A stretch of DNA of 64,000 nucleotides from Halobellus inordinatus (GTDB lineage Archaea > Halobacteriota > Halobacteria > Halobacteriales > Haloferacaceae). Every line of letters starts with the position of its first letter. Position 1 is the first letter of the stretch. Below the pieces are notes generated by a model. That model was not told where the DNA came from and did not search any database. It saw nothing but the letters and a program-made list of their open reading frames with translations. The position numbers were made by a program, and so were the translations under genes. Shown here piece by piece: positions 28,850 to 36,992 of this stretch. Where the stretch lies: NCBI RefSeq assembly GCF_024464655.1, contig NZ_JANHAV010000006.1, positions 172,761 through 236,760 on the forward strand, written 5' to 3'.

Positions 28850-29563
28850 TCAGACCGTCGGGGCCTCGTCGGCCTGCCGGGGGAAGACGCACTCGTCTAA
28901 GAAGTTCCGCACGACGTCGTGGCCGACTCCCGTGAGAACCGATTCGGGGTGGAACTGCACCGCCTCGATGGGGTACTCGCGGTGGCGGACGCCCATCACG
29001 AGGTCCGTCGTGGTCTCGCCGTCAGTATCGCCGTCCGCGTCATCGTCTGTGTCGCCGTCCGCATTATCGTCTGTATCGCCGTCCGTGATCTCGTGCGCTG
29101 TCGTCGCGGAGACCTCGAACTCCTCGGGGACGGTCGTCGCCACCAGCGAGTGGTACCGACCGGCCTGGAAGCCCTGTGCGAGCCCCGCGAAGACGCCGCG
29201 GCCGTCGTGGTCGACCGGGTAGGCCTTCCCGTGGATCGGCTCGGGCGCGTGACCGATCTCGCCGCCGTAGGCGTGGACGGCCGCTTCGAGACCGAGACAG
29301 ACGCCGAGCGTCGGGATCGTCTGCGAGAGCGACGTCAGGACCTCGGTGGTGACGCCCACGTCGCGCTCGTTCTTCGGGTGTCCCGGCCCGGGACTGATGA
29401 CGATCGCGTCGGGATCGAGCTCGCGGAGGTCGTCGATGTCGGCGGTGTTCTTGCGGACGATCACGTCGACCGGTTCGCCGTCGACCCGCTGTTCGGAGAA
29501 GTACTCCACGAGGTTGTACGTGAACGAATCGAAGTTGTCGACGACGAGCAGTCGGAGCGTCAT
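28850..29563 (-). CDS. trpG: Anthranilate synthase component II (glutamine amidotransferase)
   Basis: 237 aa class I amidotransferase that supplies ammonia to TrpE. The nucleophile lies in GVCLGLEAA (the usual GH after the Leu is GL-E here) and the His-Glu pair in AVQFHPESVLTG. Residues about 158-184 are an acidic insert built from an 8-residue DGDTDD-type repeat, encoded by three 24-base units at 29025-29090. It overlaps trpE by 4 bases (ATGA). Last gene of trpDFEG. Confidence 0.94.
   Translation of the reverse strand: MTLRLLVVDNFDSFTYNLVEYFSEQRVDGEPVDVIVRKNTADIDDLRELDPDAIVISPGPGHPKNERDVGVTTEVLTSLSQTIPTLGVCLGLEAAVHAYGGEIGHAPEPIHGKAYPVDHDGRGVFAGLAQGFQAGRYHSLVATTVPEEFEVSATTAHEITDGDTDDNADGDTDDDADGDTDGETTTDLVMGVRHREYPIEAVQFHPESVLTGVGHDVVRNFLDECVFPRQADEAPTV
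29025..29090. repeat. 24-bp tandem repeat inside trpG
   Basis: Nearly three units of a 24-base repeat (GTATCGCCGTCCG core, then about 11 variable bases). Because 24 is a multiple of three, copy-number change would keep the frame and alter only the acidic insert. Confidence 0.7.
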
Positions 29564-31302
29564 CGCCGTACCTCCTCTCCCGGGGCGGCCGCACCGGCAG
29601 CAGAGCCCGACGCCGAGTCGGTCTCGATTCGCTCGACCGCCGAGAGGACGCCGCTCATCTTCTGTTCTGTCTCCTCGTACTCGGCCTCCGGGTCGCTGTC
29701 GGCGACGATACCCGCGCCTGCGCGGACGGTGATGACGTCTTCGTCGCCCTCGCGGTCGACGGTCGCCGTCCGAATGACGATCGCGAAGTCGGCGTCGCCG
29801 GACCACGAGTAGTAGCCGACGCCGCCGCCGTAGACGCCTCTGGGTTCCAGTTCGAGGTCGTCGACGATCTCCATCGCGCGGACCTTCGGCGCGCCGGTCA
29901 GCGTCCCCGCAGGGAACGTCGCCCGCGTGGCGTCGAAGGCGTCGGCCCCGCTCGGGTACTCGCTGTTTCGACTGTCCGTCCCCGCGAGCGTCCCCGTCAC
30001 GGTCGATTCGATGTGCTGAACGTGGCTGTACTTCAGCACGTTCATAAACTCCTCGACGCGGACGCTGCCGGGTTCAGAGACGCGGCGCACGTCGTTGCGC
30101 GCGAGGTCGACGAGCATCGTGTGCTCGGAGCGCTCTTTCCCGTCGGCGAGCATTTCGCCCGCGAGTCGCCGATCCTCGACGGGACTCGTTCCGCGCGGGC
30201 ACGTGCCCGCGATGGGGTTCGAGACGACCCGGTCCCCGCGGACGGAGACCAGCGTCTCGGGGCTCGCGCCGACGATGTGGCGGTCGTCGTGACGGAGCAG
30301 ATACATATACGGCGAGGGGTTGATCTCCCGGAGCGCCTCGTAGAGGCCGACCGGGTCGACCTCGCCGCGGAGTTCGCGGGTTCGTGAGATGACCCCCTGG
30401 TAGATGTCGCCGTCGAGGACGTGTTCTTTGGTCTCGCGGACGGCCGCTTCGTATTCTGCTTTCGGCCCGGCGGATTCGCCAGTCCGGACGAAGCCGCCGG
30501 TCTCGGGCTGGCTGGCGCCCGCGAGCGTCGCCGCGACGCCTTCCGCCTCGGCGACGATGTCGTCGTAGACCGCTTCCGGGTCCTCGTCGGGCGCGACGAT
30601 CGGCGTGAGGACGAGCGAGACGGACGACTCTGCGTGATCGAACGAGAGGGTCTTCGAGGTGAGGACGAACTGCGCGTCCGGCGTGTCGGTCTCGGGGCGC
30701 TCGACGCCGACCTCCGAGAGCCAGAGGTCGTAGACGGCCTCGTACGCCAGAAAGCCGACGAGGCCGCCGCGGAGTTGTTGGCGTTCCTCGTCGGGGAAGC
30801 CGACGCGCGGCAGATCCGGGAACGACGCCCGAAGGCGGTCGAGCACGTCCATCTCTTCGCTCTCTGCTTCGGCACCGTCGCCGTCGAATCCGCCAGGCTC
30901 AACGTACTGCGCCGCGCGTCCGCCCAGCCGTTCGATCTCGGTCCCGTCCGGGTCGACGGTGATGACGGCGTCGGGGTCGTAGCCGACGAACGAGAACCGG
31001 GCGTGGCGATCCGTCGTGGCGTGATCCGGCGCGAACGCGCCCGCCGGATCGCTCGACGGCGTCTTCTCGGCACTCTCTAGGAGGAAGCCGTACTCGCTTC
31101 GGTCGGCGAGCGTCGCGTACGCGGTCAGCGGCGTCACGTTCGGCATCTCGGCAGTCACGTGGGCGACGACGGGACGCGTCTCGCCGTCGTCGGTCTCGGG
31201 TTCCGTTGCGGCCGCGACGTCCGTGACGAAGGACTCGCGGGACTTCGAGAGCGTTACGCTCGCGTCGTTTCGCGACTGGCCGTCCGTTCGGGTGTCGCTC
31301 AC
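29560..31302 (-). CDS. trpE: Anthranilate synthase component I
   Basis: 580 aa chorismate-binding enzyme that forms anthranilate with TrpG. The feedback-binding N-terminal LLESAEKTP region and the catalytic C-terminus with AGTCPRGTSPVEDRRL, ARNDVRRVSEPGSV and GTLTGAPKVRAMEI are clear. It is longer than usual because of acidic linkers at the N-terminus and around residues 120-150. Starts with GTG in a GTGA overlap with trpF and overlaps trpG at its end, so the pair is translationally linked. Confidence 0.95.
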   Translation of the reverse strand: MSDTRTDGQSRNDASVTLSKSRESFVTDVAAATEPETDDGETRPVVAHVTAEMPNVTPLTAYATLADRSEYGFLLESAEKTPSSDPAGAFAPDHATTDRHARFSFVGYDPDAVITVDPDGTEIERLGGRAAQYVEPGGFDGDGAEAESEEMDVLDRLRASFPDLPRVGFPDEERQQLRGGLVGFLAYEAVYDLWLSEVGVERPETDTPDAQFVLTSKTLSFDHAESSVSLVLTPIVAPDEDPEAVYDDIVAEAEGVAATLAGASQPETGGFVRTGESAGPKAEYEAAVRETKEHVLDGDIYQGVISRTRELRGEVDPVGLYEALREINPSPYMYLLRHDDRHIVGASPETLVSVRGDRVVSNPIAGTCPRGTSPVEDRRLAGEMLADGKERSEHTMLVDLARNDVRRVSEPGSVRVEEFMNVLKYSHVQHIESTVTGTLAGTDSRNSEYPSGADAFDATRATFPAGTLTGAPKVRAMEIVDDLELEPRGVYGGGVGYYSWSGDADFAIVIRTATVDREGDEDVITVRAGAGIVADSDPEAEYEETEQKMSGVLSAVERIETDSASGSAAGAAAPGEEVRR

Positions 31303-31982
31303 GACGACACCCCCTCTGCCTGCACCCGCTCGCCGTCGTCGGGGTGCGTCGCGGCGTCGGTCGCGCTCGCGACGAACGAGCGGACGGCGTCGTGGTCTTT
31401 ACTCCCGCCGACGCGCTCGACGCCGCTTGCGACATCGACTGCGTACGGCTGAACGGTCTCGACCGCCTCGGCGACGTTCTCGGGAGTCAGGCCGCCCGCG
31501 AGGATCACCGGCGCGTCGAGCGTCGCGGCGACGTCGGCGGTCGCGACCCAGTCGTGGGTCTCGCCGGTCCCGCCGGCGCCGTCGTCGTCGATCGAGTCGA
31601 CGAGCACCGCGTCGACGGCCGGCGCGACCGCCCGCGCCCGATCCGGATCCTCGGCGTCGACGACGGCGACCACGTCAGACGAGATGGCCTCGCGGATCGC
31701 CCGCAGATCGTCGGCGTCGAACCCGCCGTGAAGTTGGAGTACGTCGGGAGCGACGCGCGTCGCCGTCTCGATCGCGCCGTCGACGGTCTCCGGCATCGTG
31801 ACGAGCGTCGTCGTGAGAAACGGCGGTGCGGCCTCGAAGAGCGCTTCGGCGTCGCCGAGCGGCACCTCTCGTGGAGTCTCGACGGGCACGTCGGCGATTG
31901 CGCCGACGGCGTCCGCGCCCGCTCGCTCGACGGCGCGGAGGTCGGTCTCGCTCGTGATCCCGCAGATTTTCACCCGGACCAT
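31299..31982 (-). CDS. trpF: Phosphoribosylanthranilate isomerase
   Basis: 227 aa TIM-barrel isomerase. It opens with VRVKICGITSETDLRAVE (catalytic Cys) and has VLQLHG, LVDSIDDDGAGGTG and VILAGGLTPENVAEAV for phosphate binding. The ATG at 31982 lies 4 bases after the trpD stop. Confidence 0.95.
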   Translation of the reverse strand: MVRVKICGITSETDLRAVERAGADAVGAIADVPVETPREVPLGDAEALFEAAPPFLTTTLVTMPETVDGAIETATRVAPDVLQLHGGFDADDLRAIREAISSDVVAVVDAEDPDRARAVAPAVDAVLVDSIDDDGAGGTGETHDWVATADVAATLDAPVILAGGLTPENVAEAVETVQPYAVDVASGVERVGGSKDHDAVRSFVASATDAATHPDDGERVQAEGVSS

Positions 31983-31986
31983 CTAC

Positions 31987-33009
31987 TCAGCGCTCCACCG
32001 CGGCGTCGATCGGCTCACAGAGCGTCTCGAAGGTCGAGGTCGCGTCACCCTCGTCGATCGCGTTCGCCGCCGCTTCAACGCCGTCTTCGATGCTGTCGGC
32101 GAGTCCGGCGACGTAGATCGCCGCACCGGCGTTCGCGAGGATGATGTCACGCTTCGGGCCGGTGACGTCACCAGTCACGATGCCGCGAAGGTCCGCAGCG
32201 TTCTCCTCGGGTGTGCCCCCGGCGACGGCCTCGATCGGGGCGGATTCGAGGCCGATGGATTCGGGCGTGAGCGTGTACTCCTCGATCTGGTCGCCGTCGA
32301 CCTCCGCAACGACCGTCTCGTCGTGCAGCGCGATCTCGTCCATTCCGGAACCGTGGACGACGAGCGCCCTGTCGACCGACAGATGTGAGAGCGCCCGCGC
32401 GAGCACGGGGACGAGGTCAGGGTCGTAGACGCCGACGACCTGGGCGTCTGCCCCGGCGGGGTTCGTCAGCGGTCCGAGGACGTTGAATATCGTCCGCATC
32501 CCGAGTTCCTTGCGCGGGCCGATGACCGCTTTCATCGCCGGGTGGAACACCGGTGCGAGCATAAAGCCGATTCCGTCGCGCTCGATTGCCGACTCGACGG
32601 CCGGCGGTTCGGCCTCGACGTCGGCACCGGCGACCTCTAAGACGTCTGCGCTCCCCGACGAGGAGGAGACGGAGTAGTTGCCGTGCTTTGCGACGGCCGC
32701 GCCAGCACCCGCGGCGACGATTGCGCTGGTCGTCGAGACGTTGATCGTGTCGTAGTCGTCGCCGCCGGTCCCGCACGTGTCGACGAGTGGGCCACGATCC
32801 GGGTCGATCGTCCGGGCCGCATCGCGCATCCCCTCTGCGAAGCCGGCGATCTCGGTCTCTGTTTCGCCTTTCGCTCTGAGCGCCGCCAGCAACGCCCCGA
32901 TCTGGGCCTCCGTGGCGTCTTCGAAGACTGCCCGTGCCGCCTCACGAGCCTCGTTCTGTGTCAGGTCGTCGCCCTCGGTCGCGCGTTCGATGTAGGTTTG
33001 GAGTGTCAT
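31987..33009 (-). CDS. trpD: Anthranilate phosphoribosyltransferase
   Basis: 340 aa enzyme that transfers phosphoribose to anthranilate. The PRPP loop DTCGTGGDDYDTINVST and the anthranilate-site stretch KHGNYSVSSSSGSADVLE are intact. First gene of trpDFEG, the arrangement known from Haloferax volcanii. ATG 33009 (MTLQTYIERATEG) was chosen over an in-frame upstream start because it follows the mapped TATA box by a short leader. Confidence 0.95.
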   Translation of the reverse strand: MTLQTYIERATEGDDLTQNEAREAARAVFEDATEAQIGALLAALRAKGETETEIAGFAEGMRDAARTIDPDRGPLVDTCGTGGDDYDTINVSTTSAIVAAGAGAAVAKHGNYSVSSSSGSADVLEVAGADVEAEPPAVESAIERDGIGFMLAPVFHPAMKAVIGPRKELGMRTIFNVLGPLTNPAGADAQVVGVYDPDLVPVLARALSHLSVDRALVVHGSGMDEIALHDETVVAEVDGDQIEEYTLTPESIGLESAPIEAVAGGTPEENAADLRGIVTGDVTGPKRDIILANAGAAIYVAGLADSIEDGVEAAANAIDEGDATSTFETLCEPIDAAVER

Positions 33010-33034
33010 CGTGATCACCGATGTACGAGATCGT

Positions 33035-33067
33035 GTTGTAGTGAACAACTTCGTTCATCGGTATAAG
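33035..33067 (-). promoter_or_regulatory. trpDFEG promoter with a possible operator
   Basis: Minus-strand CTTATAC (33061-33067) is the TATA box. An inverted repeat GTTGT-agtga-ACAAC (33035-33049) lies at the expected transcription start, where a bound repressor would block initiation. The regulator is unknown. Confidence 0.5.
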
Positions 33068-33276
33068 ACTGTCGGAGCACTCGGTCAGTCACCGACCACG
33101 GCTATCGCCTATGGGCCGCCAGCAGTCGCGCTTCCGACGGTAACCGAGCCGTGGTGGCGTGTCAACGCTGAAACCGAACGACTGCGTCTGGCATCCCCGA
33201 AACGAAACCTTCAATTATGTCCCCGGGAAACGAAGTAATGCGTTCAGACGAGCGCGGTAGAACGCGAAAGCCAGGC

Positions 33277-33351
33277 GGGTTGGTGGTCTAGTCTGGTTAT
33301 GACACCTCCTTGACATGGAGGAGGCCGGCAGTTCAAATCTGCCCCAACCCA
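33277..33351 (+). tRNA. tRNA-Val (GAC anticodon)
   Basis: 75 nt. Acceptor stem GGGTTGG/CCAACCC, anticodon stem CCTCC/GGAGG with the loop TTGACAT (anticodon 33312-33314), T-arm GTTCAAATC, discriminator A. CCA is not encoded. Element-type genes begin 64 bases downstream, so this tRNA is the likely integration site. Confidence 0.93.
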
Positions 33352-33414
33352 CTCGTTCTTAAGCGAAAACCCGGGGACGGGAGAAACTACTTATTACAGC
33401 GGAGGTGCGGCTTT

Positions 33415-33543
33415 ATGAGTCGCGGAGCAGACGTCTCCGCGAGACTCGCAGACGTCGACGCTGTCTGCGACTTCTGCGGCTGCTTCATCAAAGACGACGA
33501 ACAACAGTGCCCCGCTCGCGATGAGGGGAGGTGTCAGCCGTGA
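33415..33543 (+). CDS. Small zinc-finger protein, first gene of the element's early operon
   Basis: 42 aa with CDFCGCF and CPARDEGRC zinc ligands. The start ATG follows GGAGGTG at 33401-33407. Its stop overlaps the next start in a GTGA junction. The upstream 33,352-33,414 holds two TATA-like sequences (CTTAAG and CTTATTA). Confidence 0.7.
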   Translation: MSRGADVSARLADVDAVCDFCGCFIKDDEQQCPARDEGRCQP

Positions 33544-33938
33544 CGCCGCTGGACTTCGCAGCGAAACGCGATAGCGAGTCGGCCAGCTGGACACGAGCCG
33601 ACCCTGAAGCGGCTCTGATCGAGCGGATCTCGTGGGATACGTGGCTCGTTACGCTCCCAGACAGCGACGACGTTCACGAAGTCTCACTGCACCGCGATCA
33701 CGGCGCGCTCAACGGCGAGTGCAAGGTCCGTGAGACGGGCGAGCAGTGCCCAGCGCGGAAGTACCGCGACGCCGACGAGCCGTGCGCACACCTCTGCACG
33801 ATCCGCAAGGCGCTCGTCTTCAACGACGAAGCCGACGACGGCACGACGATCGAGGTCTTCGAGCGCGACGACGTCGAGGTCGCGGCGGCCGACGCCCACA
33901 TTGAGGAAGCGATGGCTGACGGAGGTGTTCGCCGATGA
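33540..33938 (+). CDS. SWIM-like zinc-finger protein
   Basis: 132 aa. The Cys/His order GECKVRETGEQC...DEPCAHLC resembles a SWIM zinc finger (CxC-type pair followed by CxH), a DNA- or protein-binding module. The rest is acidic. The GTG at 33540 overlaps the previous stop and follows GGAGGT; an in-frame GTG at 33531 is the alternative. Confidence 0.65.
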   Translation: MTPLDFAAKRDSESASWTRADPEAALIERISWDTWLVTLPDSDDVHEVSLHRDHGALNGECKVRETGEQCPARKYRDADEPCAHLCTIRKALVFNDEADDGTTIEVFERDDVEVAAADAHIEEAMADGGVRR

Positions 33939-34186
33939 GGACACCACGGTTCAAGTGTTTCAACTGTTCCGTACGGAATCAAACGCCGTCGTACGACACC
34001 GATTCTAACGAAACCGTGGCTTCTGAGCCATCAGAGTCCAACTCAGCAAAACCGTACGAACCCCCCCACCCCTCCGCTCGGAGGTCTATTGGCACACGCA
34101 CGGCGTGTCTGCGCGCCCATCGGAATCGGCGCGCGATGGGGGCGGGCACGCACGCGGAGGGCGGCGAGACGGAGGTGCCACGATGA
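33935..34186 (+). CDS. Small CxxC protein of unknown function
   Basis: 83 aa. The first ten residues hold a FKCFNCS knuckle; the rest is polar and arginine-rich and looks disordered. Both ends sit in ATGA overlaps with good ribosome sites, which is the main reason to believe it. Composition is less acidic than its neighbours. Confidence 0.5.
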   Translation: MRTPRFKCFNCSVRNQTPSYDTDSNETVASEPSESNSAKPYEPPHPSARRSIGTRTACLRAHRNRRAMGAGTHAEGGETEVPR

Positions 34187-34698
34187 GCGGACGCGTCGCG
34201 AAAGCATCGATCGAAGACGACGATCTGCTGGAAGCGCTCGAAGCGGCCGAAGACGAACACGGATCGATGGCCGAAGCGCTCCGACACGCGCTGCGGACGA
34301 CCTACGCCGGCGAAGACGACGCTGACGACGACGTCAGCACGGGGCTGCCGAAGGCGGCTCGCGAGGGCTACGAAGCGCTACGCGAGCACGTCAACCCCGG
34401 CGAACGGCTGGCACTCGACGCCGCGGAGGGCATCATCGCCCAGCGCGTCCAACTGCGGAAACCGACGGTTCGCGACACGGTCATCCGAAAGCTGCACGCG
34501 GCCGGCTGGATCGACGTCGAGCAAGGCATCCACCGGGTCGGCATCATCGTCCGAAGCCCGGTCACAGCCGGCGGCGGGCACGACGACGATCGCGACGCTG
34601 GCGACGTGCTCGACGAAACCGACGACGTCGATGTCGGAGAAGCCGAAGCGCGGCTGGACGAACTGGCTGCGGCGACGCCGGGAGGTGAGTCAGCGTGA
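34183..34698 (+). CDS. Winged-helix DNA-binding protein
   Basis: 171 aa. Residues about 55-125 form a winged helix (REGYEALREHVNPGERLAL, then RDTVIRKLHAAGWIDVEQG and the wing HRVGIIV). The N-terminal 35 residues look like a short helical dimerisation unit (DDDLLEALEAAEDEHGSMAE). The acidic tail ends in the ribosome-site-encoded PGGESA. Probably a regulator of the element. Confidence 0.65.
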   Translation: MSGRVAKASIEDDDLLEALEAAEDEHGSMAEALRHALRTTYAGEDDADDDVSTGLPKAAREGYEALREHVNPGERLALDAAEGIIAQRVQLRKPTVRDTVIRKLHAAGWIDVEQGIHRVGIIVRSPVTAGGGHDDDRDAGDVLDETDDVDVGEAEARLDELAAATPGGESA

Positions 34699-35333
34699 CC
34701 CGACTCGCGTCGGTGCGCTACCGCTGCTCGGAGTGCGACGCGACGCACGTCCGACCGGAATATATCGACGGCGAAGAACCGGCGAAGACGCGCGAGGGGA
34801 CGTGCTACGCGGCGCATCCGGCTCGCAATGCCGGCTTCGAGGGCTGTGGCGAAGAGGTCGAACTCGAAGCGATCGCGTGGCGTGAAGATCGCGACGACGA
34901 GTGGACCGCAATCGCCGAAGACGAGCAACTCGTCACCGACGGCGGCCAGACAGCGGACGAAGGCCTCCTACGCGTCATCAGCGACCGCGACCCGGCAGAG
35001 ATGTCGCACCACGACCTCTACTACGAGTGGCACGAGGTCGTGGAAGCGACGTACCGCAGCATCACGGATGCGGACGTCGAACAGGCGCTCACCGACCGGC
35101 GAGAGGAACTCTGGAACGAGATGACGAGCCGCGTCGACGCCGAAGCGCCAGAGTGCCCCGAATGCGGAGCGCAGTCGTGGGGCCAGACGCGAGGCGAACC
35201 GAAGATCTGCCGAAAGTGCGACTATCACCTCGGCATCGGCGACGACGCGCTCGGAGAAGCGATCAACGACTACTGGAACGCAGTTCAGTCACCTGGCGTT
35301 CAGCCGCCGGAAGGAGGTGAAGCGGATGACTGA
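34695..35333 (+). CDS. Zinc-ribbon protein with TDGG linker
   Basis: 212 aa. An N-terminal zinc module (YRCSECDATHV...GCGEEVE) is followed by the linker EQLVTDGGQTADEG, a helical middle and a C-terminal ribbon CPECGAQSW...CRKCDYHLG. GTG start overlaps the previous stop and follows GGAGGTG. Its own C-terminus PPEGGEADD is encoded by the next gene's ribosome site. No enzyme motif seen. Confidence 0.65.
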   Translation: MTRLASVRYRCSECDATHVRPEYIDGEEPAKTREGTCYAAHPARNAGFEGCGEEVELEAIAWREDRDDEWTAIAEDEQLVTDGGQTADEGLLRVISDRDPAEMSHHDLYYEWHEVVEATYRSITDADVEQALTDRREELWNEMTSRVDAEAPECPECGAQSWGQTRGEPKICRKCDYHLGIGDDALGEAINDYWNAVQSPGVQPPEGGEADD

Positions 35334-36690
35334 CTTCCCGACACCGGAAGTCGAAGTGGTCGCGGCGAAGCGCCTCGACGACGACACAGACGAGACGTGC
35401 GACTACGAGTGCGAGAACGACGCTGACTACCGGATACTCACGCACGTCGGTGTCGAGTTCGTCTGCTGTCAGCGCTGCTCGGACTACAACCGCGTCTACG
35501 CGAAGGAGAACGACATCCTCGACGCCGACTACGCGGCGGCGAAAGCACGCTACAAGGACGTCGAGACCGACGGCGGGCAGCCGCTCCCGGACGGCGTCGA
35601 AGCGATCTGCGAGGAATTCGACCTTGAACGGCCGACGCCGGGCGAGCGCTGGGAGTTCCACCTCGACGACGTCCCGAGCGACCGCGACGTCGGCGGCGAG
35701 CTCGTGGCGGCGGGCTGTGATCTCTGCCGGGAGTACGTCGACGGGGACGGGCGGACCTACGAGTACAAGGTCCCGGAGCCCGGCTGGCCGGAGCCGCTGG
35801 GCTACGTGACGACCGATGAGCCGGCGTGGGTCGACGTCCAGACCGAATGGAAACGCGACGGCGAGAAGTTCGTCGGGAGCGTCCGGGGCACGATCCCGGA
35901 CGCGGGCGACTGCGACCGGCATCCGGACCTCTCGGCGGACGCCTACGCGCTGAAATCGATATACATCTACGGGCCGACGGAGACGCCGAAGTTCCACGCG
36001 AAGACGTCGCTGGAGGTGCCGGACGACGCCTGGACGGTGAATCTAACCTACGAGCAGGCGACCGGCTCCTACCGCACGATGGTCGCGGTCTACTCCGGCG
36101 AGCTGGGACGCTTCCCGGAACGGACCGAGTGGAAGGCAGCGCCGCACGGCAACGACGAGCGGCGCCGTGTGGAGTTCTTCGAGACGCGAGAGCGGGCGAT
36201 CGCGTTCGTCGAGGCCGAGACGGGGCTGTCGATACCGCGGCACGACGAACAGATCCGCGCCGACGGCGGTCAGGAACAGAAAGAGTGCCCGTACCGCGGG
36301 TGCGACTGGACGGGGCGCGAGTATAACCCGGGAAGCACGCACGAAACGATCGCCGCAGAAGTAGACGCGACGATTCACTGGGAGTCCGAACACGGCGGAG
36401 AAATCCCGGAAGACGCCGAGTTCGGAGACCAACAGTGCCCGGAGTGCTACGCAGTCCACGGGATGAACGGGACCGTCAGCTGCAGCGAGTGCGGCCACAT
36501 TCCTGAGGAAGTCCGAGCTGACGGCGGCACGGACGCGGACGTGGTCGTAGCGACGAGCCGTGAGGACGGCGTCGAACTCGTGCTGGCGTTCCGGCACGAC
36601 GGGTCGCTCAGAGAACTGGCGACAGCAGACGGCGGCCGAATCGAACTCTACCGCGACGAAGCTGCCGAATCCGGAGGTGGCGGCCGATGA
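35326..36690 (+). CDS. Multi-zinc-module protein with repeated DGG linkers
   Basis: 454 aa. Zinc-type cysteine clusters occur at the N-terminus (CDYECENDADY...CCQRCSDYN), near residue 320 (ECPYRGCDWTG) and near residue 370-395 (QQCPECYAVHG...CSECGHIP). The segments are separated by VETDGGQP, IRADGGQE, VRADGGTD and TADGGRIE. A strong AGGAGGTGA ribosome site precedes the ATG. It looks assembled from smaller genes of the kind found around it; function unknown. Confidence 0.6.
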   Translation: MTDFPTPEVEVVAAKRLDDDTDETCDYECENDADYRILTHVGVEFVCCQRCSDYNRVYAKENDILDADYAAAKARYKDVETDGGQPLPDGVEAICEEFDLERPTPGERWEFHLDDVPSDRDVGGELVAAGCDLCREYVDGDGRTYEYKVPEPGWPEPLGYVTTDEPAWVDVQTEWKRDGEKFVGSVRGTIPDAGDCDRHPDLSADAYALKSIYIYGPTETPKFHAKTSLEVPDDAWTVNLTYEQATGSYRTMVAVYSGELGRFPERTEWKAAPHGNDERRRVEFFETRERAIAFVEAETGLSIPRHDEQIRADGGQEQKECPYRGCDWTGREYNPGSTHETIAAEVDATIHWESEHGGEIPEDAEFGDQQCPECYAVHGMNGTVSCSECGHIPEEVRADGGTDADVVVATSREDGVELVLAFRHDGSLRELATADGGRIELYRDEAAESGGGGR

Positions 36691-36992
36691 GCGCGGAACT
36701 GGCGACAGACAACGGCGTGAAGACGCGGCGGCGACGCGAGGAGCGTTGCGAGGGCGTGATCGAGATGCCGTTCAACGAGCAGGTCGAAGTCGAGTGCCCG
36801 GCCTGCGGCGACGAGTTCCTCTGCACGATCGCGACGCCGGACCCCGAGAAGTTCTCGCCGTCGTTCGGGAGCTGCACGGCGTGGGAGTGCGACGCGCTGA
36901 TCAAGTTCCGCTCGGACGGTACCGAAGACGACGACACGAGCGACGAGCCGATCCAGTCGGGGCTCGCGGCGTTCGGAGGTGGCGCACGATGA
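36687..36992 (+). CDS. Small zinc-ribbon protein
   Basis: 101 aa with CPACGDEFLC and CTAWEC ligands in the middle and an acidic tail ending FGGGAR. ATGA overlaps join it to the genes on both sides. It directly precedes the methyltransferase and may be its partner. Confidence 0.65.
   Translation: MSAELATDNGVKTRRRREERCEGVIEMPFNEQVEVECPACGDEFLCTIATPDPEKFSPSFGSCTAWECDALIKFRSDGTEDDDTSDEPIQSGLAAFGGGAR

Noticed and set aside
36560..36988. N-terminal extension of the cytosine methyltransferase
   Set aside because: It overlaps two real genes in another frame and motif I lies right after the ATG at 36989.
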